This document shows positions 17,314 through 24,524 of a stretch of DNA of 64,000 nt, in pieces. Position numbers and translations under genes: made by a program. Under the pieces are notes generated by a model. The model did no database searches. It saw nothing but the letters and a program-made list of their open reading frames with translations, and had not been told where the DNA came from. Positions within the stretch are counted from its first letter, which is position 1. The number at the start of each line of letters is the position of its first letter. Source of the stretch: Parasediminibacterium sp046546515 (GTDB taxonomy: Bacteria > Bacteroidota > Bacteroidia > Chitinophagales > Chitinophagaceae); the NCBI RefSeq assembly GCF_046546515.1, contig NZ_JBKHKJ010000021.1:1-64000 (forward strand). The letters run 5' to 3'.

Positions 17314-17705
17314 CAATCTTTTTTATTCAATAATAAAGCTGCTCTTACGTCCAAGACTGTGTATATGACATATAATAACATGATGGTAAAAATAGCAAAA
17401 ATACTTTTGTTGTTGCCAGCCATTAACAAATAAACAACCATGGCAATACCAAGTGCAAAAAGTTTTATGGCGGTGCCGCCTAGCACGCTCCTGCTAAATA
17501 CATGTGGGTTGGGGTTTTTAATTGCTTGGATATGCATCCACGCAGTGAAGGCAGACAAGGTATAAAGCAGCCAGTTGCCAAGGATAACCACGCGGTGGCT
17601 GATGCCTAATTTGTCAAAAAAACCAGCTGCAAGCTGAAATACTAAAGTGATAAGTACAAAAACAAGAAGGGAAGGCAAAAGCAGTTTACCGTAAGGATGT
17701 TTCAT
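17313..17705 (-). CDS. AtpI-like four-helix membrane protein
   Basis: A 130-aa inner-membrane protein with four hydrophobic segments (for example LLLPSLLVFVLITLVFQLA and FAIFTIMLLYVIYTVLDV). It follows AtpZ by 17 bp, the place of the AtpI-type subunit that precedes F0 genes in many Bacteroidota. No atpB follows; sprT overlaps its end instead. The assignment rests on topology and neighbour, not on a strong motif. Confidence 0.65.
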   Translation of the reverse strand: MKHPYGKLLLPSLLVFVLITLVFQLAAGFFDKLGISHRVVILGNWLLYTLSAFTAWMHIQAIKNPNPHVFSRSVLGGTAIKLFALGIAMVVYLLMAGNNKSIFAIFTIMLLYVIYTVLDVRAALLLNKKD

Positions 17706-17722
17706 ATTTGATTTTAGGGGAT

Positions 17723-17920
17723 TTACTTTGAAGTGTCTTTTACTATTTTAATAATAACTACTACTAAAAAAAGGAAGGGAAGCAGCCACACCAGCAAGGG
17801 GAAAGATTGTATATAATGCTTGTCAATCCATAAACCCACAAAAACCATCAAGCCAAGGCCAGCAAACAGTTGCGTAGCCAGCCCGGCATATTTCCACAAA
17901 AGGTTTTTGTTTTCTTGCAA
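17723..17920 (-). CDS. AtpZ/AtpI family small membrane protein
   Basis: This 65-aa protein has two hydrophobic helices, AGLATQLFAGLGLMVFVGLW and LLVWLLPFLFLVVVIIKIV, and the GxxxDxxF-like spacing of AtpZ (LWIDKHYIQSFPLLVW). AtpZ/AtpI proteins assist assembly of the F-ATPase c-ring or carry magnesium and calcium. It is first of a run leading to the AtpI-like and sprT genes. Confidence 0.8.
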   Translation of the reverse strand: MQENKNLLWKYAGLATQLFAGLGLMVFVGLWIDKHYIQSFPLLVWLLPFLFLVVVIIKIVKDTSK

Positions 17921-17921
17921 C

Positions 17922-18010
17922 TTTTAATTATTTTAAATTTTGAATTTTAGATATTAAATTAGGGTTAACTAGAAGTAAGTAAATAATTTAAAATTTAAAA
18001 TACATCATTC
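17922..18010. repeat. AT-rich word repeat (TTTAAATTTTGAATTTTAG)
   Basis: TTAAATTTTGAATTTTAGA at 17933-17951 is mirrored by AATTTAAAATTTAAAAT at 17985-18001. It lies between the membrane-stalk gene and atpZ. Confidence 0.5.
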
Positions 18011-18019
18011 AAAATAATC

Positions 18020-18415
18020 CTAGTCGTTGCTTACATCTGTCTTAGGTATTTTAATGACAATGGTATCCAAACTGCTAGGGCTGTTGCCGTTGAGTACTTT
18101 TTTTATGCCATCTAAATACTGGTCTTTATAATGAACGGCTTGCTCCAGCGAGTCGGTGCGTATTTTCAACAGTTTAAATGCTGTTTCACTATTGCGGCTG
18201 CCATAGCCGGGTATATAATATTTCATTGGGGTAAAAACAATTAGCGCCACGGTAAGGCTTACCAATATTAAAAAAGTGGCACTCATTACAATATAAACAG
18301 ACAGCCTGTCTAGCTTGAATGTAACCAACTCCTGGTATGTATCGTCGTTCATTACCACCAGCCGATAGCGGTTTCGCAGGCGCTTGAATGTTTCTGATGT
18401 ATTGAGTATTGACAT
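18020..18415 (-). CDS. Membrane stalk resembling the N-terminus of an M23 peptidase
   Basis: This 131-aa protein has a short basic cytoplasmic start (RLRNRYRLVVMNDDTYQE), one transmembrane helix (VIMSATFLILVSLTVALIVF), the motif TPMKYYIPGYGSR and a coiled stalk (KIRTDSLEQAVHYKDQYLDG). This matches the N-terminal region I know from Bacteroidota M23 peptidases encoded beside bactofilin and AtpZ, but it stops before any LytM domain. It may be a natural short form or the remnant of a longer gene. It lies directly downstream of leuS, with its own -7 box. Confidence 0.75.
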   Translation of the reverse strand: MSILNTSETFKRLRNRYRLVVMNDDTYQELVTFKLDRLSVYIVMSATFLILVSLTVALIVFTPMKYYIPGYGSRNSETAFKLLKIRTDSLEQAVHYKDQYLDGIKKVLNGNSPSSLDTIVIKIPKTDVSND

Positions 18416-18422
18416 AACGTAG

Positions 18423-18430
18423 CAAAAATA
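18423..18430 (-). promoter_or_regulatory. -7 box of the membrane-stalk gene
   Basis: TATTTTTG (minus strand) ends 7 nt before the ATG at 18415, in the 42-bp gap after leuS. This implies a very short 5' leader. Confidence 0.45.
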
Positions 18431-18457
18431 AACTTTATCTGCTCAACTGGAAAGTAT

Positions 18458-21400
18458 TTATATCACCACATTAATCATCCTATTCTTTACAAACACTATT
18501 TTTTTTGGGTCTTTGCCTTCTAGCCATTTTTGCACCACTTCATTTTCCAGAACGATGGCTTTTACGCCTTCTTCTTCTACGTCTAAGCCTATGTTGATAT
18601 TGGCACGTACCTTACCGTTGATGCTTACCGGGTAGTCCTTGGTGCTTTCGGTTACATATTTCGCTTCGAATTTGGGGAATGGGGCATCTATCACCAATGT
18701 TTCATTACCCAATGAATGCCACAATTCTTCTGCTATATGCGGGGCATAAGGGGTAAGCAGGATGAGTACTTGCTCCAGTATGGCTTTTTTGTGGCATTTG
18801 GTATCGGCCAAATCATTTACGCAGACCATAAAGGCACTCACGGCCGTGTTGAAGCTGAACCTTTCGGTATCGTCTTCTATCTTTTTGATGGTGCGGTGGA
18901 GTATTTTCAGTTCCTCGGGGGTAGGGGCATTTTCGTTCCAAACCTGCCCTTTCAGTTCATCATAAAACAAACGCCATAGCTTTTTCAGGAAGCGGTGTAC
19001 GCCTTCTATGCCTTTGGTATCCCAAGGTTTGCTTTGTTCTATGGGGCCGAGGAACATTTCGTACATGCGGAAAGTGTCTGCACCAAATTTTACAACTAAG
19101 TCGTCTGGGTTGACGGTGTTGTATTTAGACTTAGACATTTTCTCCACCTCAATGTCACAAATAAATACAGATTTACCTGTATATTTTTCTTCGGCAGAAA
19201 CAATGCACCCATCTTCCATAATAAAATAGTCTTTTGCAGGTCTATTTTTATTAATCCCGTTAATAAATACGTTGATATTTAATTCTACACCATCTACAAT
19301 ATTTACATCAACGCGAGAACGATTTATAGTAAATGATTGATTACTATCTAAGTTATGCTTAATTAGAAGTTCGGATACTTTTTCTTTTAATTGAGGGGTT
19401 AATGTATTCCATCCTAATGATAAATTAATACTGGGTATTAAGGTATCGGCAGGCCATACTATATTTTCAAAAGATATCCAATAAAAGAACCTACTACTTC
19501 CCGTAATCATCCCCTGATTCAATAACCTTCTAAAAGGTTCATCAAAACTAAGATGGCCTAGGTCGTGCAGGGCTTTTGTCCACATGCGGCTGTAGAGGAG
19601 GTGGCCAACTGCGTGTTCTGTGCCGCCGATGTATAGGTCTACCTGGTTCCAGTAGTCAGTGGCTTTTCGACTGGCAAATTCGGTGGTGTTCTCATTGTCC
19701 ATGTAGCGGAGGAAGTACCAGCTACTGCCGGCATAGCCGGGCATGGTGTTGGTTTCGAGGGAGACCTCACCAGCAGAGACCTCACCCCAACCCCTCTCCG
19801 AAGGAGAGGGGCAAGCATCCGTAGCGGAGTATTGGGTAACCCAGTCTTTTATATTGGCAAGCGGCCCCTCGCCTTCTGGGCCAGGGGAATAGCTATCTAC
19901 TTTTGGCAGTTCTAAAGGTAGTTCACTTTCGGGTAGTGGGTAAGCAATCCCATTTTTCCATACAATGGGGAATGGTTCGCCCCAGTAGCGTTGGCGGCTA
20001 AAGGCAGCATCCCGCATACGGTAGTTGATTTTGCGTTTGCCAATACCCATTTCTTCCAGCTTGGTTACGACAATGTCTATGGCATCCCGAAGTACGATGC
20101 CATTCAGGAAGCCGCTATTACTTAGGACGGCATCTTTGGTGGCATTGGGTTCTGTGCCGTTGAAAGCATTGCCAATGATATTGGTAATGGGGATGTTGAA
20201 ATGGTTGGCAAACTTAAAGTCACGCTCATCGCCGCAAGGCACAGCCATGATGGCTCCTGTGCCGTAGCCAGCTAGTACGTATTCACTGATCCAGATAGGT
20301 ATCTCTCTGCCGTCGAATGAATTGATGGCATACGCACCTGTGAAGCAGCCTGTAATCTTTTTCTCTGCCTGACGTTCCCGCTCGCTGCGGCTTTTAACGT
20401 AAGTGATGTAGGTATCTACTGCTTCCTGCTGTGCAGGGGAAGTGATTTGTGCTACCAGTTCATGCTCGGGGGCAATTACCATAAAATCAACCCCAAAGAT
20501 GGTGTCTGGGCGGGTGGTGTAGACTTTTAGAGAGACCTCTGCTGGAGAGACCTCACCCCAACCCCTCTCCAAAGGAGAGGGGCAAGCATCCGTAGCGACG
20601 TTTGGAACTTCGTTTTTATTTTCAGGTAGGGCTTCGCCTAATTTTTCAATAACTGATGGTAATTGATTTAGTATTTCTTCGTTGGTAAAGCGAAGCATAG
20701 TATAGCCATGTTCTGCTAACCATCCAGCCCTTGCTTCATCAAATTTTTGTTGTTCTATTTCGTCATGATAACCGCCATCAATTTCTACAATCATTTTCTG
20801 CTCAAGGCAAACAAAATCAGGGATATAACCAGCAATGGGGTGTTGCCTCCTGAACTTAAAGCCATTTATTTTCCTGTTCCTTACCTCGTTCCACAATATA
20901 GCTTCTGCTTCTGTTGCATTTTTTCTATTTTCCTTAGAAAAAGAAGAGAGGAATTTCCATTGCTCTACTGTGTTGGTAAAATAACCAAGGGTAGATAATG
21001 CAGGTTCTTGCCCCTCTCCTTTGGAGAGGGGTTGGGGTGAGGTCTTTACAACAAAATCTATCTCCGCCCCTGTGCTTTTGCCAATCCAGTTGGTTTGCAT
21101 TTCTTTCATGGCATCGCTCCATTCTAGTTTTTCGAGGTCTTTTAGCAGCCTGTCTGCATATTCTGTGATGCGGAGGTACCATTGGCGGAGTTTCTTTTTT
21201 ACCACGGGGTGGCCGCCGCGCTCGCTAACGCCGTTTACAACTTCGTCATTGGCAAGCACAGTGCCGAGGGCTTCGCACCAGTTTACTTCGCCAATGCCAC
21301 AATAGGCAAGGCGGCAATCCATCAGTATATCTTGCTGCTCCTTTTCGCTAAAGGCTTTCCATGTTTCGGCGGTGAAGGGGGCAATGTGTGCTTTTTGACC

Positions 21401-21919
21401 GTCTATTGACTTGGAGCCTTCGGCTTCAAAGGCTTTAATTAATTCCGTGATAGGCACTGCTTTTTGCAGGCTATGGTCGTAATAGCTATTAAACAGTTGC
21501 AGGAAAATCCATTGTGTCCACTTGTAATATTTAGGGTCGCTGGTCATTACCTCTCTGTCCCAGTCGTAGCAGAAGCCTATTTTGTCCAACTGCTTGCGGA
21601 AGTTGGCAATGTTTTGTTCAGTAGAAATAGCAGGGTGCACACCATGTTCTATGGCGTATTGTTCTGCGGGTAGTCCGAAGGCATCGTAGCCCATAGGGTG
21701 CAGCACATTAAAGCCTTTCAGGCGTTTGTAGCGGCTATAGATGTCGCTGGCAATATAGCCTAATGGGTGGCCCACATGTAGCCCCGCACCGCTTGGGTAA
21801 GGGAACATATCCAATACATAATATTTGGGTTTATCGCTGGTATTACTCACTTTATAAGCCTTGGAATCGTTCCACTGCCGCTGCCATTTTTCTTCTATTG
21901 CCCTGAAATTATATTCCAT
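18458..21919 (-). CDS. leuS: Leucyl-tRNA synthetase with two in-frame repeat insertions
   Basis: LeuS charges tRNA-Leu. From the ATG at 21919 the protein is 1153 aa, over 200 longer than usual for the phylum. Class I signatures are intact: HVGH at 48-51 and KMSKS at 927-931. The editing motif TTRPDTIFG starts at 468, and the Bacteroidota-type segment follows NQGMITGSS. Insert 1 (about residues 292-460) splits the editing domain just before the T-rich motif. It holds a DUF559 nuclease domain with PDF (Asp368), VEIDGG (Glu379, Asp381) and His385. Insert 2 (about 698-721) precedes NTMPGYAGSSWYFLRY. Both are built from the same palindromic repeat. No stop or frameshift is seen, so one long product is expected. 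Confidence 0.97.
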   Translation of the reverse strand: MEYNFRAIEEKWQRQWNDSKAYKVSNTSDKPKYYVLDMFPYPSGAGLHVGHPLGYIASDIYSRYKRLKGFNVLHPMGYDAFGLPAEQYAIEHGVHPAISTEQNIANFRKQLDKIGFCYDWDREVMTSDPKYYKWTQWIFLQLFNSYYDHSLQKAVPITELIKAFEAEGSKSIDGQKAHIAPFTAETWKAFSEKEQQDILMDCRLAYCGIGEVNWCEALGTVLANDEVVNGVSERGGHPVVKKKLRQWYLRITEYADRLLKDLEKLEWSDAMKEMQTNWIGKSTGAEIDFVVKTSPQPLSKGEGQEPALSTLGYFTNTVEQWKFLSSFSKENRKNATEAEAILWNEVRNRKINGFKFRRQHPIAGYIPDFVCLEQKMIVEIDGGYHDEIEQQKFDEARAGWLAEHGYTMLRFTNEEILNQLPSVIEKLGEALPENKNEVPNVATDACPSPLERGWGEVSPAEVSLKVYTTRPDTIFGVDFMVIAPEHELVAQITSPAQQEAVDTYITYVKSRSERERQAEKKITGCFTGAYAINSFDGREIPIWISEYVLAGYGTGAIMAVPCGDERDFKFANHFNIPITNIIGNAFNGTEPNATKDAVLSNSGFLNGIVLRDAIDIVVTKLEEMGIGKRKINYRMRDAAFSRQRYWGEPFPIVWKNGIAYPLPESELPLELPKVDSYSPGPEGEGPLANIKDWVTQYSATDACPSPSERGWGEVSAGEVSLETNTMPGYAGSSWYFLRYMDNENTTEFASRKATDYWNQVDLYIGGTEHAVGHLLYSRMWTKALHDLGHLSFDEPFRRLLNQGMITGSSRFFYWISFENIVWPADTLIPSINLSLGWNTLTPQLKEKVSELLIKHNLDSNQSFTINRSRVDVNIVDGVELNINVFINGINKNRPAKDYFIMEDGCIVSAEEKYTGKSVFICDIEVEKMSKSKYNTVNPDDLVVKFGADTFRMYEMFLGPIEQSKPWDTKGIEGVHRFLKKLWRLFYDELKGQVWNENAPTPEELKILHRTIKKIEDDTERFSFNTAVSAFMVCVNDLADTKCHKKAILEQVLILLTPYAPHIAEELWHSLGNETLVIDAPFPKFEAKYVTESTKDYPVSINGKVRANINIGLDVEEEGVKAIVLENEVVQKWLEGKDPKKIVFVKNRMINVVI
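19761..19826. repeat. Solo 66-bp palindromic repeat, in frame in leuS
   Basis: This unit is nearly identical and in the same orientation as 20532-20597. Its core 19777-19815 differs from the 39-bp terminal repeat at one base. It contains the palindrome CCCCTCTCC-GAA-GGAGAGGGG. On the leuS strand it reads as 22 codons giving CPSPSERGWGEVSAGEVS. Confidence 0.9.
20532..20597. repeat. 66-bp repeat unit at the 3' end of the DUF559 insert
   Basis: The direct counterpart of 19761-19826. It includes the terminal inverted repeat at 20548-20586 plus the outer GAGACCTCTGCTG and inner CATCCGTAGCG shared with the solo copy. On the leuS strand it encodes ATDACPSPLERGWGEVSPAE. Confidence 0.9.
20548..21045 (-). 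mobile_element. TIR-bounded DUF559 nuclease element inside leuS
   Basis: A 498-bp segment (166 codons) is bounded by perfect 39-bp inverted repeats at 20548-20586 and 21007-21045. The two ends, read in the leuS frame in opposite orientation, give the open peptides TSPQPLSKGEGQ and ACPSPLERGWGEV. The interior encodes a DUF559/Vsr-like domain (NATEAEAILWNEVRNRKING, IPDFVCLEQKMIVEIDGGYH, MLRFTNEEIL). There is no internal Met near its start, so it can only be made as part of LeuRS. No target duplication is visible. That it moves or homes is inferred. Confidence 0.85.
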
Positions 21920-22008
21920 ATTTTGTATTTTGTCTGAACCTTTGATTTGTGGGATTTTTTTGATTAAAATGATTCCCCACATTGTATAAAAAAAACTTTC
22001 TTGCCTGC

Positions 22009-22016
22009 CAAAATTA
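22009..22016 (-). promoter_or_regulatory. -7 box upstream of leuS
   Basis: TAATTTTG on the minus strand fits TAnnTTTG and lies 89 nt before the ATG at 21919. It also falls within the tail region of miaE transcription, so leuS may additionally be read from there. Confidence 0.4.
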
Positions 22017-22065
22017 TCCTATTTCTTCTCGGTATCCTTTTTTAAAACATACACAACCCAGCTCA

Positions 22066-22680
22066 TCAATGTATCCTATCGCCCCTTACTACCAAGTTAG
22101 GAACTATTTCCGCCTCGTAAGCCAGCCATTCTTTCCAGCGGATGCGTACTTTTTCCTTGTCGAAATAGGTTTCTGCCAAGTCTATGAACAAGGTGTAATG
22201 CCCTGCCTCGCTTTCCATGAAACGACGATAGAAATTACGCATATATTCATCTTCCAAGCCCTCGCTTAGCCGCTTAAACCGCTCGCAACTACGGGCTTCT
22301 ACCAAAGCCATGGTTAGCAACTGATCCAGCATACGTTCTTCCTCCCTGCCACCCTTCTTTTGAAAAGCAATTAGCTGGTTTACATATTCGTCCTTGCGTT
22401 GCTTGCCAAGGGCAAGGTTGCGCTTTTTCAGTTCATTCAATACCAGCCTGAAATGCCCCCATTCCTCAGTTACGATAGGCGCAAGTTCAAATACTAGCTT
22501 TTCAAAATCGGAATACCGCTGAATTAATGAAATACAGGTCAATGCAGCTTTTTGCTCGCAATAAGCATGGTCGGTAAGTATAGCACCTAGGTCCATGGCT
22601 GCCAAATCGACCCAGCGTGGGTCGGTAGGCAGTTGCAGGCCTAAAATATTTTTAGTAGCATTTGATAACATTTCATTCAT
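22066..22680 (-). CDS. miaE: tRNA-(ms2io6A)-hydroxylase-like di-iron protein
   Basis: This 204-aa helical-bundle protein matches MiaE, which hydroxylates the isopentenyl group of ms2i6A37 in tRNA. The iron ligands are visible as repeated E-x2-H pairs: HAYCEQKA, EEWGHFRLV, EARSCERFKRL and ESEAGHYTLF. The start MNEMLSNATKNILGLQLPTD is typical. It is divergent from bioF; the 64-bp gap holds mirrored -7 boxes. Confidence 0.92.
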   Translation of the reverse strand: MNEMLSNATKNILGLQLPTDPRWVDLAAMDLGAILTDHAYCEQKAALTCISLIQRYSDFEKLVFELAPIVTEEWGHFRLVLNELKKRNLALGKQRKDEYVNQLIAFQKKGGREEERMLDQLLTMALVEARSCERFKRLSEGLEDEYMRNFYRRFMESEAGHYTLFIDLAETYFDKEKVRIRWKEWLAYEAEIVPNLVVRGDRIH

Positions 22681-22701
22681 GGTAACAAGTAAAAATTGGT
22701 G

Positions 22702-22741
22702 GCCAAAGCTAATGCCTAATCATCAATTCCTTTAGCTTTGG
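22702..22741. promoter_or_regulatory. Mirrored -7 boxes between miaE and bioF
   Basis: CCAAAGCTA at 22702-22710 and TAGCTTTGG at 22733-22741 are perfect inverted copies. Each supplies TAGCTTTG, a full TAnnTTTG match, facing miaE on the minus strand and bioF on the plus. The plus box ends 4 nt before the bioF ATG. Confidence 0.5.
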
Positions 22742-22744
22742 GTA

Positions 22745-23839
22745 ATGTATAACGATGATTTCTTGCAAAACCGCCTATTGGAACGCAAACAACAGGATGC
22801 ATTCCGGGTGTTGCAATTGCCCACTGGCGAGGTTGATTTTTGCAGCAACGATTATTTAGGGTTGGCGACGGTTGATCGTTCACCGTTAACTGTCAACGGT
22901 CAACGGTCAACTGGTAGTGCAGGTTCCCGCCTTTTAGCTGGCAATTACCAACTAGTGGAAGAAACAGAAACCTTGATAGCCGATTTTCACAATGCAGATT
23001 CGGCACTTATATTTAATTCCGGCTACGATGCCAACCTTGGCTTGCTAAGTTGCGTGCCGCAAAAGGGCGATACCATCATCTACGATTTCCTCAGCCATGC
23101 TTCTATAAGGGACGGCATACGCCTTTCGCAGGCACAGTCTTTCGCTTTCCTCCACAATGATATGAACGACTTAGAACGTAGGCTGAAACAAGCAACTGGT
23201 ACTATTTTCGTGGTAACAGAATCTGTTTTTAGCATGGATGGCGACTACTGCCCTTTACAGGAAATAGTGGCTTTGTGCCAACGCTACCAAGCCCACCTGA
23301 TTATTGACGAAGCACATGCAACCGGGGTGGTTGGCATCAAAGGCGAGGGGCTGGTGCAAAGCCTACAATTAGAAAACCAAGTTTTTGCCCGTGTACATAC
23401 TTTTGGCAAAGCCTGTGGCTGCCATGGGGCTGTGGTGCTGGGTTCTATAGATTTAAGGAATTACCTGATTAATTTTGCCCGTAGTTTTATTTATTCCACA
23501 GCTTTACCGCCCCATGCGGTGGCTGTGATAAAGAAAAGCTATGAAACATTCCCTTTTATGGAGGCCGAAAGAGAGCATTTGAGTAAATTAATCAACCTGT
23601 TCCAATCTGCTACTATCCATTACCCAAAGTTGGTTTCAACAACACCTATACAAGTAGTTATAGTAGCTGGCAACAAAGAAGTAAAACAAGTAGCGCAACT
23701 ATTGCAACAAAACAACCTGGATGTACGCCCTATCCTGTACCCTACCGTGCCAAAAGGGAAAGAAAGGCTACGCATAGTGCTGCATAGCTTTAATAGCAAA
23801 GAGGAAGTGCAGTTGTTGGTGGGGTTGCTGGGCGGGTAA
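22745..23839 (+). CDS. bioF: 8-amino-7-oxononanoate synthase-like PLP enzyme
   Basis: This alpha-oxoamine synthase (364 aa) is most like BioF, which condenses pimeloyl-ACP or -CoA with Ala in biotin synthesis. Motifs are FCSNDYLGL near residue 32, GSAGSRLLAGN at 57-67, SHASIRDG, the PLP-binding DEAHATG (Asp188, His191) and the Schiff-base Lys222 in TFGKACGCHG. A KBL-type ligase is the main alternative. Residues 43-56 are encoded by a GTCAACG word repeat that replaces a normal loop. No other bio gene is nearby. Confidence 0.88.
   Translation: MYNDDFLQNRLLERKQQDAFRVLQLPTGEVDFCSNDYLGLATVDRSPLTVNGQRSTGSAGSRLLAGNYQLVEETETLIADFHNADSALIFNSGYDANLGLLSCVPQKGDTIIYDFLSHASIRDGIRLSQAQSFAFLHNDMNDLERRLKQATGTIFVVTESVFSMDGDYCPLQEIVALCQRYQAHLIIDEAHATGVVGIKGEGLVQSLQLENQVFARVHTFGKACGCHGAVVLGSIDLRNYLINFARSFIYSTALPPHAVAVIKKSYETFPFMEAEREHLSKLINLFQSATIHYPKLVSTTPIQVVIVAGNKEVKQVAQLLQQNNLDVRPILYPTVPKGKERLRIVLHSFNSKEEVQLLVGLLGG
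22875..22917. repeat. GTCAACG word repeat inside bioF
   Basis: CGTTCACCGTTAACTGTCAA followed by CGGTCAACGGTCAACT forms a partly self-complementary low-complexity block in frame within bioF. It resembles the intergenic TGACGACTGACGACTGACC words at 63523-63543. Confidence 0.6.
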
Positions 23840-23863
23840 AAAAGAAAGAGCACACTTGCGAGG

Positions 23864-23891
23864 GTAGGGCAACCGCAAGGGTTGCTCCTAC
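23864..23891. terminator. Hairpin at the bioF / HTH-gene convergence
   Basis: GTAGGGCAACC (23864-23874) pairs with GGTTGCTCCTAC (23880-23891) around a short loop with one bulge. It overlaps the stop codon of the minus-strand HTH gene and lies 25 bp past bioF, so it could end both transcripts. No T-run follows. Confidence 0.5.
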
Positions 23892-24331
23892 GATGATTGG
23901 ACTTCTTTGGCTTTTTTGGTAAGGAATTCCATGATGCGGTTACTGACAGGTTTTGCTAAAGGCATATCGACTTCCATGATGTAGTTTGTAAGTTCTTCAA
24001 CCACCATGTAGTAGTAACCAATATGTATTTTCTTGTTCATTTTTTCGATGCTGCTGGCCATTTTGTGGATGTTGCCCATCTCGGCAGTTGTAAGCTGCCT
24101 ATTTTCGGCTAGTGCAAGGTTTTGTATCTCGGTAATCATATTGTAGAAATTGCCAACGATTTGGTTTACTGAAGTTTGCTTTGCTGATCGGAGCAATGGC
24201 CAGTTGTCTTGTTTTGACCAACGGGAGATAGTGTTTGGTGAAATTTTAAATACATCAGCTACCTGTTCTTGGGTGAGGGAGGAATTGATAAAAAGTGTTG
24301 CTGCGCGGCCTCGTTCGAGTGCTTTTTTCAT
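23888..24331 (-). CDS. Helix-turn-helix protein, terminase-small-subunit-like
   Basis: This 147-aa protein opens with an HTH: LTQEQVADVFKISPNTISRW at about residues 19-38, followed by KQDNWPLLRSAK. The rest is helical and Lys/Glu-rich, with an oligomerisation-type segment (NIHKMASSIEKMNKKIH). The layout resembles phage terminase small subunits and DUF1804-type DNA binders, but no phage gene is near. Just upstream (24429-24524) is an array of four 21-22-bp direct repeats that it may bind; that is inference. A paralogous solo upstream region may exist at 56.7 kb. Confidence 0.75.
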   Translation of the reverse strand: MKKALERGRAATLFINSSLTQEQVADVFKISPNTISRWSKQDNWPLLRSAKQTSVNQIVGNFYNMITEIQNLALAENRQLTTAEMGNIHKMASSIEKMNKKIHIGYYYMVVEELTNYIMEVDMPLAKPVSNRIMEFLTKKAKEVQSS

Positions 24332-24428
24332 GTTTATTTTTTTGTTTGAAAATTTTAAGTCTTATACTTTATTGTAACTCATTGAAATAGAGCGTTATTT
24401 TGTCTTTACAGATGGGATTTTCATGAAG

Positions 24429-24524
24429 TTTTATGGTGATTTATTGTGGATGTAATAACTATTTATTGTGGATCAATGGTGATTTATTGTGTACCAATGT
24501 TGATTTATTGTGGATGAATGTTGA
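24429..24524. repeat. Direct-repeat array, 21-22 bp period
   Basis: TTATTGTG starts at 24441, 24463, 24484 and 24505 (steps 22, 21, 21), alternating with AATGGTGA/AATGTTGA half-units. Each unit reads roughly TTTATTGTGGATNAATGNTG. The TGTGGATNA part is one base from a reversed DnaA box (TGTGGATAA). It lies about 100 bp upstream of the HTH gene, on its promoter side. Confidence 0.85.

Noticed and set aside
20548..21045. DUF559 as a separate small gene
   Set aside because: There is no start codon near the beginning of the domain, and the frame is continuous with leuS on both sides, so it is annotated as part of LeuRS.
24429..24524. CRISPR array
   Set aside because: Units are 21-22 bp with no constant-length unique spacers and no cas genes nearby.
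24429..24524. Chromosomal replication origin
   Set aside because: DnaA-box-like words are one base off consensus, and neither dnaA nor other origin genes are near; kept only as a hypothesis.
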